NCBI GenBank assembly: GCA_904066235.2 | Contig: CAJFCV020000002.1 | Location: 5,456,001 to 5,520,000, forward strand | Length of the DNA stretch: 64,000 nucleotides | Direction of reading: 5' to 3' | DNA from: Bursaphelenchus xylophilus | Taxonomy: Eukaryota > Nematoda > Chromadorea > Rhabditida > Aphelenchoididae | Shown here: piece after piece, positions 49,479-61,871 of the stretch | How positions within the stretch are numbered: the first letter of the stretch is position 1 | Layout: the number at the start of each line of letters is the position of its first letter | Translations under genes and position numbers: made by a program | Notes under the pieces: generated by a model | The model's database searches: none | Seen by the model: the letters and a program-made list of their open reading frames with translations, nothing else | Told to the model about the DNA's origin: nothing

Positions 49479-50796
49479 TTATTCCTCCTCGATCTGGATG
49501 GATGGCTGAGCAATATTAATCAAGGGACTCAGGTTTACGATGGTGTCTCTTAACCTACGTTTTACAACAGGTACGCCTTCATCAGTGACACATCCATATA
49601 TATTCAATACGCTCATTCCATCCAAATTCCTTTAAAAATGTTTAAACTTTTCAATTGACTTACAGTAAGGCCTCAGGATTAATACTGTAACATCTGCAAA
49701 TGGACAAGATCTTCAAAGATGGATGAAGATTGAAATGATCGATTAAACCATGAGTAAGATTCGGGCAATCGGACACATCCAATTCAACCAGGTTCCCACA
49801 ACGATTTAACAACAATTCAACCACTGAAAAACATATTAAAATGCTGTACTACACTTACAGAGATCCGGCAACTCGTTGTAATCCCTTCCAGCAATGCTCA
49901 ATCTTTCGATTCCAACAGGAATCACCTTACAAATAACGGCAGCTCCACCTGAAGGAAACTGGGCCCAAGCTGCATTCAATTCTCGTAAACTAAAGGATAG
50001 ATAACACAAATTAAGCTTCACTTACTTTTCACATTTACAGAGAGACGAAAGCCCATCCAAGGTAATTCCTTTACACTGTTCAATGTTTAGAACAAATAGA
50101 TCCTCATTTTTTGCAATAGCCGTGCAGTGTTCTGAATCCAAATATGGGTAATCTGCAATGTTTAGAATCTAAAAAAAATATATCAGATTACATTACGATC
50201 ACCTGTAAATTAGAAGTTCTTTCAAGAACTGAAAGCAAACAAGGACTTTCATATGAAACATTGGCCAAATCAAGATGAACAAGATGATCGTAGTGGTTCC
50301 GAGGGTTGATTGTCAAGTCTGAGTAAATCTGAAATTGTTTTCTTATCCATTCCCATTAATCAATAATTACCGCGCATGGAGAATGCATTTCGATCTTCCT
50401 AACGCCTCGAGAAAGCAATTTGTGGAAAGAATCAACATCCATAATAGCTCTTCGGATAAGCAATACTTCCCATGATTCAAGACTCGATCTAAAAAGCGGA
50501 TAAAAAAAAGAAATTGTAAGGCTTACACAATTCGGTAGAACCTCTTGCAGACCAACATCAAATTGGCAAGATCTCGAAGACTCAGATCGTCAAATATCTT
50601 CTTTATGATCTCATCGCCAAGGAAACATTCTTCAAATGGGTCTAAATTTTTCAGATAAAACAGAATAAATTTACCGACCTGAACAACGGACCGGAGCGCA
50701 TCGCCGGCGGAATCCCTTGACAGTGCCGGGAGTCATATAATTGACGGAGATATCTCTGAGCTTTGTAAGAGGTCCAATCTCGTTGTTCTCCTCCAT
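49479..50796 (-). CDS. skpt-1: SKP2-type F-box/leucine-rich-repeat protein
   Basis: Substrate receptor of SCF ubiquitin ligases; vertebrate SKP2 degrades CDK inhibitors. Exons 50796-50679, 50641-50527, 50488-50371, 50328-50203, 50168-50026, 49989-49859, 49823-49664 and 49629-49479 give 353 aa. The F-box spans about residues 42-80 (LGDEIIKKIFDDLSLRDLAN, then VCKRFYRIV). Leucine-rich repeats follow: HLDLANVSYESPCLLSVLE, LNIEQCKGITLDGLSSL, LVELDVSDCPNLTHGLIDHF, and LKILSICRCYSINPEALL, which closely parallels the SKP2 repeats. The frame is open upstream to an ATG at 51006, so a longer N-terminus is possible. The symbol follows the C. elegans SKP2 orthologue. Confidence 0.88.
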
Positions 50797-51088
50797 CTTG
50801 CCAAAAATTTTTTTTGATTTTGCGTTCGAAATGCGAATTTGCATGCAAAAAAAGTTCAAAAAATATAAACGAGCCAAATAGATTCTCCGAGCTGCGCCCT
50901 CGAGTTTAGGTTTTGCGATTTTCGAATTTTTAGAATACCGGCGGATATTGATCGATTGAATCGTTACGCAATTGCCACATAATGTCAAAAAGCGTATCGT
51001 ACCCATAATTTTCTCGTTTCTAATTGGTATTCATCGTCTTTTATTCTTTTTATTGTAATGACGTACCTAACATAATTATGAGTTTGTA

Positions 51089-51529
51089 CACTCCGTTTCA
51101 AATTCTTCCCTGCAACGATAAATGAAAACAGACCTAATTAGTACGAAATAATATAACAAGCATAACTTGGAAACTAACTGGGTGAAAACTATTAGAACGT
51201 CAATTTCGATTTCTAAGGTCATCATACTAACCAGTCATTGTTTTCAACTCTCGTGCAGGATCAAAGATCGGAGGGCATTTTTGAAACGGTTTTCGGATCA
51301 AGTTTTTTGAATTTTTTACTTTTTTCAGGTTGGTTTTTTCGCCACAGGCACACCGAATTATTTTTGTTGACAGAGAAAAAATTATTTTCACAGGCCACAG
51401 GTGATACGGTGCAAAAAAAAAATTCTTTGAAAATTGTTTACGAAAATTTACCTTGTCCCCCCTTCCCCTTAGCTACACCTGCGGTCACTTTTAAAAAAAA
51501 ATCTGGAGCTATGTTTTTGAAACGGAGTG
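51089..51529. mobile_element. Tc1/mariner-like MITE (441 bp)
   Basis: Terminal inverted repeats CACTCCGTTTCAAA and complement are each bounded by TA (51087-51088 and 51530-51531), the target duplication of Tc1/mariner elements. The interior has T- and A-runs and a repeat of the GAAACGG word, but no transposase. It lies between the sushi gene stop (51578) and the SKP2-type gene start. Confidence 0.75.
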
Positions 51530-51577
51530 TACTTATAGTCTATTACGTTTTTCTACAATGATGTTATAAACAGCGTG

Positions 51578-54497
51578 TCATTCACACGTTCCCAATTTCG
51601 GTTTCCAAACTCCATCAGGTTCGCAGACACTTTCACTGGCTCCTTTCAGTTGAGTTCCATTATTACAGATCAACTTGGCCACATCTCCCTCCGAAAATTC
51701 TTTTAGATTCTTCTTTGTTTTACTATATTGCACAGTTCCTTTTCTGATGTTATCCATTCGAAGACATTCTAAACAGTTTTTATTATGCATCTTCTTCTTA
51801 CGTATTGGTTCACAAGATCCAAGATGGCCGTTTGACCATTCCCCGTTCTCACAACTGGCTGCTCCAACTCCCTGAAGTCGGGTGCCAGAATCACAAATGG
51901 CAGTAGCGACAGTTCCATTCGAGTAGGCCTTTCTTTCATAGCCTCGGATGTCTGTGTATCTTACACGACCATGGTTAAGAACAAACGGAGGGCACACTAG
52001 AATATTTTTACTTTTGTTCGTACCCACCTTTGGCGCAAACTCCTAATCTATTTGGTATCCATCCTTGATCACCGCAGATTACTGTATCGACTCCGTCAAC
52101 GCTTTGGGTCTCGGATTTGCACTGAAGTGTCGCTTTAGTGCCTAAAAGTATGCAAAAAATTTAAGCTATAATTTATGTTTTCCTTGCCTATTGGATATTG
52201 ATCCTCATCCAATGGTGTTAACGCAACGATGGGGACATTATATCGTATTTTTCCTTTTAGTTGTTCTTCATCAAACCTTGAACAATTCCTTCTGCTACAA
52301 ACTGCCGGAAAAGGTTCCCATTGTGACGTCTCTTGACACACAATAACAGTGGAGATATTGCTTGGAGTGAAGCCGGGGATGCAAAACAGTGACGCCGAAG
52401 TCCCTGGTAAGGCCTTGAGGCCATTGATCAACCATTCTCCGTTATCAACGGGTGGCAATGTGCATTCTAGAAGGCTAATTGACGTGCATACGGCATACCT
52501 TGATCATTCATGTTGGGTATAGGTGTCATGTTGATCTCCTCTCTTGTTTGTTGATGATCCATTTTTCCATGTCTTTTTGTGTTTATATTGTGATATTCTT
52601 TTGGCCATATATAGCAAAGAATCCCTTTATCCATCACGCCAAGCTCCATTGGCTGGGAGAAGTTAGTGTTGTAGATCGTGTCTTAAATAGTACTGTAAAT
52701 TTTTCCTTTTCCATTCGTACCATACTCAACTTCGTTCTCGACTTCTCTTAAAGGTACCGTAGCTCCACATGCGCCCATTGTTTTAACACAGTAAAATTGT
52801 TCTCCAGTTCTCAAATAGCTTTCAAATTTATTTGATTGGTCGGCTCGTTGGAGTTTATGGTTCAATTTCCCTATGATAAATTCTGAGTAATCATCATTGT
52901 ATTAGGTTGTCCCACAAATAATGTCCCTCTTTGAAAAATTTACTTCTGCGACAAAATTTACCGTAATAACAGCAATCTAATTAATCAAAATATTTACCAT
53001 ATGCTTTAGCACGTTGACTACAACGTGCCAAGAATTTTTTTATTCCAGTAGTTTAAAAGTCTCGGCTTCTGGAGCCGATGAAACTTTTGGAGGCCTTTTC
53101 AAGGGCGTCTGAATTGATTAATTTTCTACCACGGATGAAACGTGGTAGATCCTTGGACAGGTGGTAGTCTGCATAGGCTATCTCTAACGAATATACCAGA
53201 CGAAGAAGAGTTTCGTATCTCGGTTAATTCGGCTTCTGGAGGGTAATTTTTAGAAGGTGAGGTTGCGCGTTTCCGTTAAAAATGTGCGAACTTCTGTGGC
53301 GTACCGTGGAAGGCCGATTGTGCAACAAGCTGTCTATGCAGGTACAGTAGGAGGTCGTATTTACAGTTTGGCCCGGTTCCAGGGATCAGTAATGCACGAA
53401 TCCCACGTTGCGCCATCAAAAATTGACCGTCACCGTCTTCTAGAGGAACTCAGACTTTGGGACGTGCTGTGATGGTACCCCGGATGACCACCTTTGAGAA
53501 AATCTTGCCTAGGTGTTGTAGTTGATTCACATTTTGTCACAAGCTATGATACGATCCAGAAAAGCAGGATCTTAGGCTCGGTAAAGCAAAAAACCGAAGC
53601 CTTCATTCTGGGCCTTGGTCCAATAATATGCGAAGAATTTGTCAAGCTTTTTCGTGAATTTATCGACATTGCACTGTTATCCACCGATAATTTTGATACC
53701 ACCACAATGCCTGAAAGGCGTCGGACGTGGATTCCATGACTTCCGTCGACCAATGACCTCAGGGTAAATTCGCAAAGCTGGCATGACGTGTTTTCCCTTC
53801 GGGGTTCCTGTGGCTAGGTCGGATTTTTTTAAACGCTCGCTTCACCGTGGCCGGACTCACAGCACACTGGCCGAACATGACGTTGACATTTGGTGTAACT
53901 TCTAAAACCTTTGTACCCTGTTTTTGCTCACACAAGTTGATGGCACAAATCGTCCCTTTTTCCGAAATTTTTAAGTGGGGCTAAATTACTCTAATTTCAT
54001 CGAAATATGGCAGATGACATATTAAACGAAAGCTTGACATCATGGCTACAAAATGGTAAAATATTACGAAATTTGATTGTTGCTTACGTTTTTTATAGAC
54101 CTTTGACTTGACCCCTCTCGAAGAGGGACATTATTTATGGGACAAACTAATATTTACCGAGTAATCCCGGTCTTCCAGGTCCTCCTCCAATTCCCATGAA
54201 TTCGTCGACCATCTGGTTTACTTCTACCGAACAATTACACTCTTTGGCAGCCACTGATTTCAACACAAGTCCCAACACTGATAGCTGATAATAAGAGTTC
54301 AAAGTGTTTGGATGAGAACTGTAAGTCCATGTAGTCGCAATATGATCATGTAAGAACCCCGGCCACTGGTTTACATATTGATTTAATGGGATCAAATGTT
54401 TGGCCGAGATCTCTTGGAGTCCACATGATCTTTCAAAGAATACCCACAAGAAGTAAATAAAGTATCTGTTACACCATCCAGATGACATAACATCCAA
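51578..54497 (-). CDS. Secreted sushi (CCP) domain protein with an in-frame stop
   Basis: Exons 54497-54158, 52870-52499, 52466-52188, 52141-52028, 51996-51802 and 51768-51578 stay in phase over 497 codons, but a TAA at 52685-52683 interrupts the second exon. The N-terminus is signal-like (FIYFLWVFFERSCG); a glycine-rich stretch GIGGGPGRPGLLG ends exon 1. CCP modules follow with CTLPPVDNGEW, CQETSQWEPFPAVC, CPPFVLNHGRVRYTD and CENGEWSNGHLGSC. Introns are 31, 32 and 33 nt, one of 46 nt with a GC donor, and one of 1287 nt that contains a mariner. The stop could be a real lesion, or be removed by a weak 78-nt in-phase intron (52730-52653). I cannot decide which. Function unknown. Confidence 0.72.
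52905..54147 (-). pseudogene. Dead mariner transposon (1243 bp) in intron 1 of the sushi gene
   Basis: Ends of about 25 bp pair as inverted repeats with the core TTGTCCCA.AAATAATGTCCCTCTT, bounded by TA (52903-52904 and 54148-54149). On the minus strand the C-terminal part of a mariner transposase is readable: DYHLSKDLPRFIRGRKL, then FIGSRSRDF, a stop, TTGIKKFLARCSQ, and KAYGKYFD, which mirrors the end of cecropia/Hsmar-type transposases. Upstream parts are broken by stops and frameshifts, so the element cannot move on its own. Confidence 0.82.
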
Positions 54498-55042
54498 CGA
54501 AAGTGGTGAATCGACCCGTCAACAACAGAGCAATCATTCCACTCAGTTTTGCGCCATTATCTGTCATGAATATTGGGGTTCCGCTCGGATGGACACATCG
54601 AATTGACTCGTTCATCGTTTATTTACTCTTTTTACAATTATACAAAACAACCCGAGATGTTGAAATGGCGCATCATAAAAGTCCAAGGAATGAGGGAACA
54701 CAAATAAATTACAATATAACCACAATACATTTGGAATGGATTCGGCTTTGGATTCGTGACAGTATTATTTACAATCGAATGTGTGGAACACCGGAAAAGG
54801 GTAACAACGACATGCCTAGAATCTTCTCGTTTCACACCTACAAATTCTAGCAGATTTTAACCAAGAAACTATTTGTGGTACGGATTTTGTACTCGATAAT
54901 AATGGTATTCAAACTACGAGAAGATTTGCTACAAAATGAATGAAGAACATGTTGTTATGTAAAAGTTAGAAAGTAACCGAAAAGAGCCCGCTTATGAACA
55001 CAATAGAACTTTGGAAAAACTATGACAAAATAGGTGATGAAA
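54498..55042. other. Intergenic region between sushi gene and receptor phosphatase
   Basis: AT-rich 545 bp that must contain the 5' flank of the sushi gene and the 3' flank of the phosphatase (both minus strand). An open frame at 54503-54850 has no recognisable features. Confidence 0.4.
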
Positions 55043-58000
55043 CTAGAGCCCTGACTCCGCGATGCCTTCGTCGTCCTCCATGAAAGCACTATTCTGATGA
55101 TCGCCTCCCCATCTGGTCGAGGGATGAGTGATGATTGGAGGGGTCCAGAAAGAAGGTGTAGATACGGCTTCAGAGGTCCAAGTGGAAGACTGATTCAAAA
55201 GATGAGGGTAGAAAGTTTGAAGGACGTACAAGAGGGCTTGGTGGATGAAGATGTATTGTTGCTGAAAGAGAAGGTCGTCAAGATAAGACCTCTTATGGTA
55301 ACTATAAAAGGAAATGGTCTTACCTCATTCTGAACCATGTGACATCTCTGCATCCTCATTTCGAACACCGTTCCGAATACATCCAAGGGTTTTCCGACCT
55401 CGATATTCTGAATCAGTCTGTCCAATGCAACGAATGTCCCACTTCTACCGACACCAGCACTGAAATCACAAACTTTATTCTTATTCAATAGAATTTAGTA
55501 ATAGAAAAAATAAAAAACATACCTGCAATGGATGACTGACGGCCGGTTATGACTGCTGGGAGGGACTTTGTTCCTGAATTGTCTTAGGAAATTTATAATA
55601 CCAGCCGGATTTTCAGGGGCTCCGAAGTCCGGCCAAGCCATGTAATGGAGATGAAACAACGTTCGACTGGGATGTCCAAACTCAGAGAGGTGTGTCATTC
55701 TAAGTTCCCTAATTATATATTCGTCGTATTCCACCGATTCGTTGACTAACGTAACTTCTACATCCGCATAAATGACAGATCTCTGGTTCACGTCCGGCCA
55801 ATATTGATGACATTTATCCCTTCCTTTTTCCACGCATTTCGTAAGTGCAACAATCGCAGGGCAATTCTGCTCCCAAACAATCTTCCAGAAATGATCCCGA
55901 GTGCTCGGTAAAGGCCCTTGAGCAGCGATAAACTCACGTCGAGAGTTGAATCCGGGAATATATGACGCATTCACATAATCCGCTCCATCTTCCTCATCAC
56001 AAGATATTATCTTTACTCGGGAATGATCGTACGGTAGAATGTTTGTAAAGCGATTCTTCGCCCTGTTTTGACCGAGATCAGCCGCGATGCATGACTGTCC
56101 CGTTCCCACGAACCGCAGTTCCTCGTATTCAACACTGTAGAGATAATCACTGTCCGCTGATAGGAGTTTCACGTGATCGGGGAAGTCCTGTATCCTGATT
56201 GGTCGGGACTTTGTAGTGTCTGCTCCCTTCATAACAGTCCACAGGACCGAGTTGGGTTTGGAGCCGGGAGGGGGTCCGCTTGGGAGCCGTTCCAGTTTTT
56301 GGTCAACTCCAGTTCTCTCTCGAAGGCTCCGTGATCGTCGATGGTGAGCATTGAAGGTGTTGGGAGTTGTGAGAGTGCTGCTCGAATCTGTCTTTGTGAG
56401 AGGGTTGGCTTGGGCTGAAGGCATTATTCGGACGGCATTCGTTTCGGTCACCCCTGTCCTCGGCGACATTGTAGAGAACAGGACATTGGAGTTGTTATTC
56501 ACACAATTGTTGGATGGAGGTGACGACGAATTGGTGTCAAGTCCCAATTTCGCGAGACAATCGGCCGCCCTTTCGGCCATGATCATCTTGAGAGCGGTCC
56601 ACTGGCTCTCCTTGGATGAGTATGCCTGCCCTGCGGACCCAAAACTCTCGGCGCCGTAAAGGTTGGCCCTGCAAACGGAGATATTAATTATCAATAAGGC
56701 AATCAGTTGTAAGAAACGTATGCAGAAAGGGGCCAATTACAACGTAACGAGTAATATACGCAATGAAAATGGGACCGGGTTAGTGTCCAGATAAGATAAT
56801 CGTGGTTGCATGATGATTATGACACCAACCATGCGGTTTAAAGCCTTCAACTGCATCGCGTTTACGTAAAGGGAAATCCTTGGAGTCATCGGACTGACGT
56901 ACGAAGAAAAATCCGAAAAAAGTAATAAAAAGAGTAATGGGAATGTAACGGGACAACTCCCCGTAATGATTCCTTAAATCGGTTTTATGGATTAGTGAGA
57001 GGGATTCGAAGCCGAATAGTTTAACGTGTTGCCATAGGGGAAGTAATTAGTAGGGGACTGGTAGTGGGAGGCCGAGACGAAAGGACACGGTGTAATTTCG
57101 AATCCAAATTACAAATCGGAAATAGCAGAAAGTACAATATTTGTAAAAAATGGGGACGCATAAAATACCAAAACTACCGTACACAATTAATCTCGGAAAA
57201 TCAAGATTATGAGAAAAAGTGGAAGAAAAGCCTCTAGGAGACCATTGCCAAGAAGTTCATCTTCTCTTTACGGACAAGAGGAAGGTCTCCCCCACCCCCA
57301 GCCCCCCTCCTTTCGGCCTCCCTCTCATGGCCGACAAAAAGCAGAACACCCAAAATTGAATCGACGTTTTTCACGGCTTTCATAAAGAGTTTCGGGGGAA
57401 AAAACAAAAAAAATCATGACGACGTTCTCCCACTGCACACGGCAGAGTACGATAAGGTCCAAACACCCTACAAACAGGACACCCATGCATGATAAAACAG
57501 GCAATTTAATAACTTGCGAAGCCACATATTCCTTCGCTTACCCTTTTCCCGACACAGAACTTCGATGACGTCGCGTGTAATAAGTGAGAAGCACGAATAT
57601 CAGGCCAACACCCGCAATGAACACGGCCAATACAACGAACACGTTTCGGAAGGCCGAACTCGAGCGAAGGGGCTCTAAAACGAGAAAAAAAAATAAATTG
57701 AACGGAATTGAGTAGCTTTTAAGCCGTGGGGTTTCACGTTCGATGGGGCCCACTCACCCCCGAGTGTCATCCCCGACAGTTTTGTTTTCCACAAAAATAA
57801 GACCTTTTATACGCGGGGATACGGTAGTCTGCCTATACATGGATTTGCTGATTACAGGCCTAATCTTAATGGGAACATCCAAACTCCGACACTACATTTC
57901 CGAGGGGATTCACCTTGTTTCGGAGAGTGTTGGCTTTAGCCAATGCCTCCCCCTGCCAGAATTATGGGGTTTTGTTGACTTTCCATTTTTTCCTTAATTC

Positions 58001-61000
58001 AATGATTTTTATGGAAGAGTATTCATCCCCCGCCCGTCCCTCCGGTCCTCTTAAAGAGGCGGGCGAGGGGGGATGAATGCGAGAGTCCAAAAATAAAAAC
58101 AAGCCCAAGAGAAATAGAGAAACATACCACTACTGGTAGGTGTGTGGGCGTGAGCAAGAAGCGTTCGCTTCAGGGGGATCTGAAGGGGTTTTTTAGGGCC
58201 TCTTCTCCTCGGTTTTCGTCTCCTTGTCTTCCCTTAACTAGTTCGCACTCTCCGCACGGAAGTCCCCCCAAAAAACGGGCCGGAAGTGGGCGGAGTCGGG
58301 GTCGCGTTTAACCCTAATCCGGCCTATATTTACACTCACTCACCGGTAATTACGATATCAGAGTACATCGAGTCGGTCCACAGATTAGGGGCGGTGAAGA
58401 GGCGAAGTTTCATGCGGTAATTGGTGCCCGGCTTCAACGGCCCGTTGCAAATTATATCCGCCGGTTGTTCGATGCATTGGGAGTCTATTCCAATCTCCTA
58501 AAAAGAGTAAATGTAAACATAATTCTGGAAGGTAAACAGAATGTGGAAGAACATAGAGTCACGCTGCAGCCCGCAACTCAAAGAAAGAATCAATTCGTGG
58601 AAGGATCAGCCCGGGAATGTTGAATGGAATACCCGAAAGACCCACCTGAACAAAGACCTGAGGTTTGAGGTGCGTGTCCGTGGTCAGGCCGATGCTGAGG
58701 GCGACGTATGGAGGCCAGAACTCGAAGTTCTGCGCACTTCCCCATGTCATTGAGCTGTTCCGAACATGTTCCAACGCCCATGTGTCTTCGGGTCCCACCT
58801 CATTCGGCCTTCCGTCAGATCCGACTTGGGCAACGATCACGGCTACCATCTTGAGAAGGCCATGTTTCTGGCTGAAGTTGTCACTGCTGAATTTAATAGC
58901 CAAGTCCGTACTTCTCACAGAATCTTTCAGAATTTCAATTCTGACGGCTGGACGTGGAGGGGCTGAAAAAAGTCACAGTATTTGCATAGAACAACACCAA
59001 ACATACCAAGAATCGGCATCTTTACTACCGGCTGTAGATCTTCTGTCAAACTCGAACTGACACCTGCTTCATTAACCGCTTGTACGTCGAATTTGTATTC
59101 CAATCCGCCAACCAGATTATCCACAACGACAGTACTCATGACACTCGGTTCATTCTGAATGTGACTTCCATTTGCATTCAAAGACAAAGTCCAATTCTGA
59201 TCTGGCTGTTGGACTGGGATCACATGGATATTATAATGAGTTAAGGGACCGTTGGAAACAGCAGGGGGTTGCCATTTTAATTGAACCGAATAAGGATTCA
59301 GCACTTGAGTTGTAAAGTTTTCCACAACGTTGGGGATATCCTGATGAGTTTGGAATGACTGGACTGGGATTGTCAGATTGCGGGATGGACATGGACTGGG
59401 GCTTTTTCCACTGAACTGGGTTCCACAAATAACCTACAACCAAATGAGTAGTAGTTGTGTTGGAAATTTAATTTATCTGAAGAAAACCTTACCATGCTGT
59501 TAACGTTGTAATTATGATACGGTAACAGTCCATTTAACTTGACGATTGGAGCATTCAGATCAACAAAATTAATAGATCTCTCCAAGATCACCGTATTTTT
59601 CTCGTCAACAACTTGTAAATGAAGTAAACAATCACTCAGATCTCCAATAACTGGATGCAACGGGTCGATCATGAATGAAGTCACACTAATTCTGATGGCA
59701 ACCTCTCTCTTATCCACTTTATCCACCTTCACATCGACTGATGGTGGAGATAATCTAATGAATTCTTCAAATTTGTTGAGCGATACGATTCCCGAATTAG
59801 TAACTGTATACATGTGTACTTTATAACAAGTGCCTCTTCTCAGATGATCAATATGAACTTCGTTGGTGCCGTCAAAGGGCGATGTGTCAAATTGTCTCGA
59901 CCCATCTTTCTTGTTGTTCTCTGACAGCGGATCCACACGAATATGCAGTTTTGATGACTTTCCCACAGTCTTTGTCCACAGCTCGCTGATGTTTTTGAGA
60001 TCGCCGGGCCAGGTGAAAACAAGTGTTCCCTTTTGTTCCTGCAGGATAAAAGAAAAGCATTCGGGGTATTTTTAAAAAGTTTTGGGAGAAATCAAGACAG
60101 AAGGGAAAAATTAAAAACACCAGGAAGTCGTTAATCAAACGGCAGACAGATCAGACGATGTTGATTTAGAGTCTTGGTCAATGGCCAACAACAAGATCAA
60201 CAAGCACTCACTTGGATGGAAAGGCCAAAGGAATCCTTGCTAAAACTTGGCTCTAAGGCTGTGTTTTTTAAGATCTTCTTGCTGATGGTGTTCTCGCTCA
60301 AAGCAGCGGCAGATAAATCATATCTCTTGCCAGGCTCAAGATCTAAATATGTCACACACCTAAAATTAAATTATAATTAAGCAAGCATTAAAAATTGAAT
60401 GGCATGTGTAATTAAACCTACATTGACCCATTTGCATTCTGAGTAATCGGTAGAACTTGCTCAATTCGTCGAGAATCATCGATGATCCTGATCTGACACT
60501 GGTCTGTCTTTGTTTGTGACGAATCATTTAGATGAACCACCATCTTGAACTTGCCCATCTTGAAGTCGGGTACAAGGGAAATGGAAGTTGGAGGCATTGG
60601 GCGGACAGTATGAGTAATTGTACTCGATTCTGAACGTTGGTTTGACTTCAAAGCCGTGATTGTAAACACATAATTCTCTCCAGCCACTATCGAATCGCAT
60701 AGATCCACTTTCTGAGCTGATCCGAATGTCACGTTTACCTACAATCAAAACATATCTTAAGAGTGCCTGACTAGATATGAAATTTGGCATATTTTGATCT
60801 ATTCCAAATTAAATTTGAAGGATTGGGGGTGTTTTAAAAAACTAAATTGCTTACTCTTTTAATTTCAGTTGGTCTTTGTAACTTGTGATATGACAAGTTG
60901 AACTGATCTGCTCCGGATTCAGATGGAAGTAGCCAGCTCACTCGAATACATGTTGCATTCACATCACTTATTGTTAAGTTCGCTGGGGCTAATGGTTCTA

Positions 61001-61871
61001 AAATCATGATTAGGATCGACCAGATCTCCCTTTACTTGTTGTTATTGTCTTTCTCCATGGGGAACTTGTAAATGGATCCTTTATAGCAGAAACTGTCACA
61101 TCATAATCTCTTCCCGGATTCAGATTACTCAAATATAATTCCACAAACTTCTGATCCTGAATATCGTCCACTTGTAATGTCGGATATCTCTTCAAAGGAT
61201 CCAATTGGAAATACTTTACAGTAAATTTATCTTGCAATGCTTTCTCCGCTTTGAAACCTCTAAATGTAATATTCGTATGCCCCACAATTACAGCCTCTGG
61301 AGAATTGAATTCAATGGGAACTGGGTCCATGACCACAGTCTCTTCTTTGATGGATATCGACTTATCCTCCACTCTTCCCAATATCGCCACATAATAGTGA
61401 TGACCCGGATATAACCGGTCGATTCTGATGAAAGATGGATCTTGGGGTGTGATTCGAAATGTTCGGTTGGCATCGAGAAGAGATTCGTCCCTGAAATACC
61501 GTTGTCTTTGGTATTTTTTTCATTTAAAAGTTGGAAAAACGAATTAGCGATTGCGCCATTTCTCGTAATCGTAAATCAGTTGAAAAAGCCCCTTACTTAG
61601 CTTCGCTGGTGTCTGTCACCCGTGCTATGAATTCCTTGAACTGGCTGTATTCGGAGGGAAAGTAGATTTCCAGGGACCGGGCTGGGTCGGCCGGGCTTTT
61701 TTCCAGACGGAAAAATTTAAGAAATTCACGGGAAAATGAGTGTGGTAATGGACTGGAGGAGCCGTTAAGGGACGGTTGAACAACGTGAGGAAGATCGGAC
61801 TGAGCATCCAATTTAAATATAAAGGATATTAGGACGAGGGCTAAGAGCCCCTTTCGTATTCGTTTACGCAT
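55043..61871 (-). CDS. dep-1: R3-type receptor protein tyrosine phosphatase (DEP-1-like)
   Basis: Single-pass receptor with FN3 repeats outside and one phosphatase domain inside. Exons 61871-61597, 61490-61036, 60997-60855, 60738-60422, 60359-60212, 60038-59493, 59433-59007, 58962-58646, 58497-58344, 57674-57542, 56668-55523, 55459-55324 and 55261-55043 give 1471 aa. The order is: signal peptide ([16 protein letters not shown]), a chain of FN3 domains, the R3 juxtamembrane block [18 protein letters not shown], and a membrane helix ([18 protein letters not shown]). After a linker comes the PTP domain with [20 protein letters not shown] loop [12 protein letters not shown], active site [11 protein letters not shown] and the Q-loop. 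The catalytic residues are all present. Orthology to C. elegans DEP-1 is likely but not proven. Confidence 0.93.
56669..57541 (-). other. Intron between membrane-helix and phosphatase exons
   Basis: 873-nt intron. It contains CT/C-rich sequence around 57280-57330 and a minus-strand frame that runs into the phosphatase exon from 56736 with a hydrophobic start. That frame ignores a strong acceptor (gtttgcag) at 56669 and was not used. Confidence 0.45.
57675..58343 (-). other. Intron of the receptor phosphatase with imperfect inverted repeat
   Basis: 669-nt intron. Around 58020-58078 the arms ATTCATCCCCC and GGGGGGATGAAT pair, with GC-rich partner sequence between them, forming a possible hairpin. 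No coding content is recognised. Confidence 0.4.

Noticed and set aside
53257..53739. Plus-strand open frames within the mariner
   Set aside because: They are antisense shadows of the degraded minus-strand transposase.
55495..56736. Continuous frame starting at 56736 with signal-like start, as a separate cytosolic or secreted phosphatase
   Set aside because: A strong acceptor at 56669-56676 and phase-matched membrane-helix exon at 57674-57542 show that it is part of the receptor; the upstream hydrophobic start is intron sequence.
58017..58078. Imperfect inverted repeat in a receptor phosphatase intron
   Set aside because: Arms pair only partly, with no target duplication. Reported as an intron note rather than as an element.
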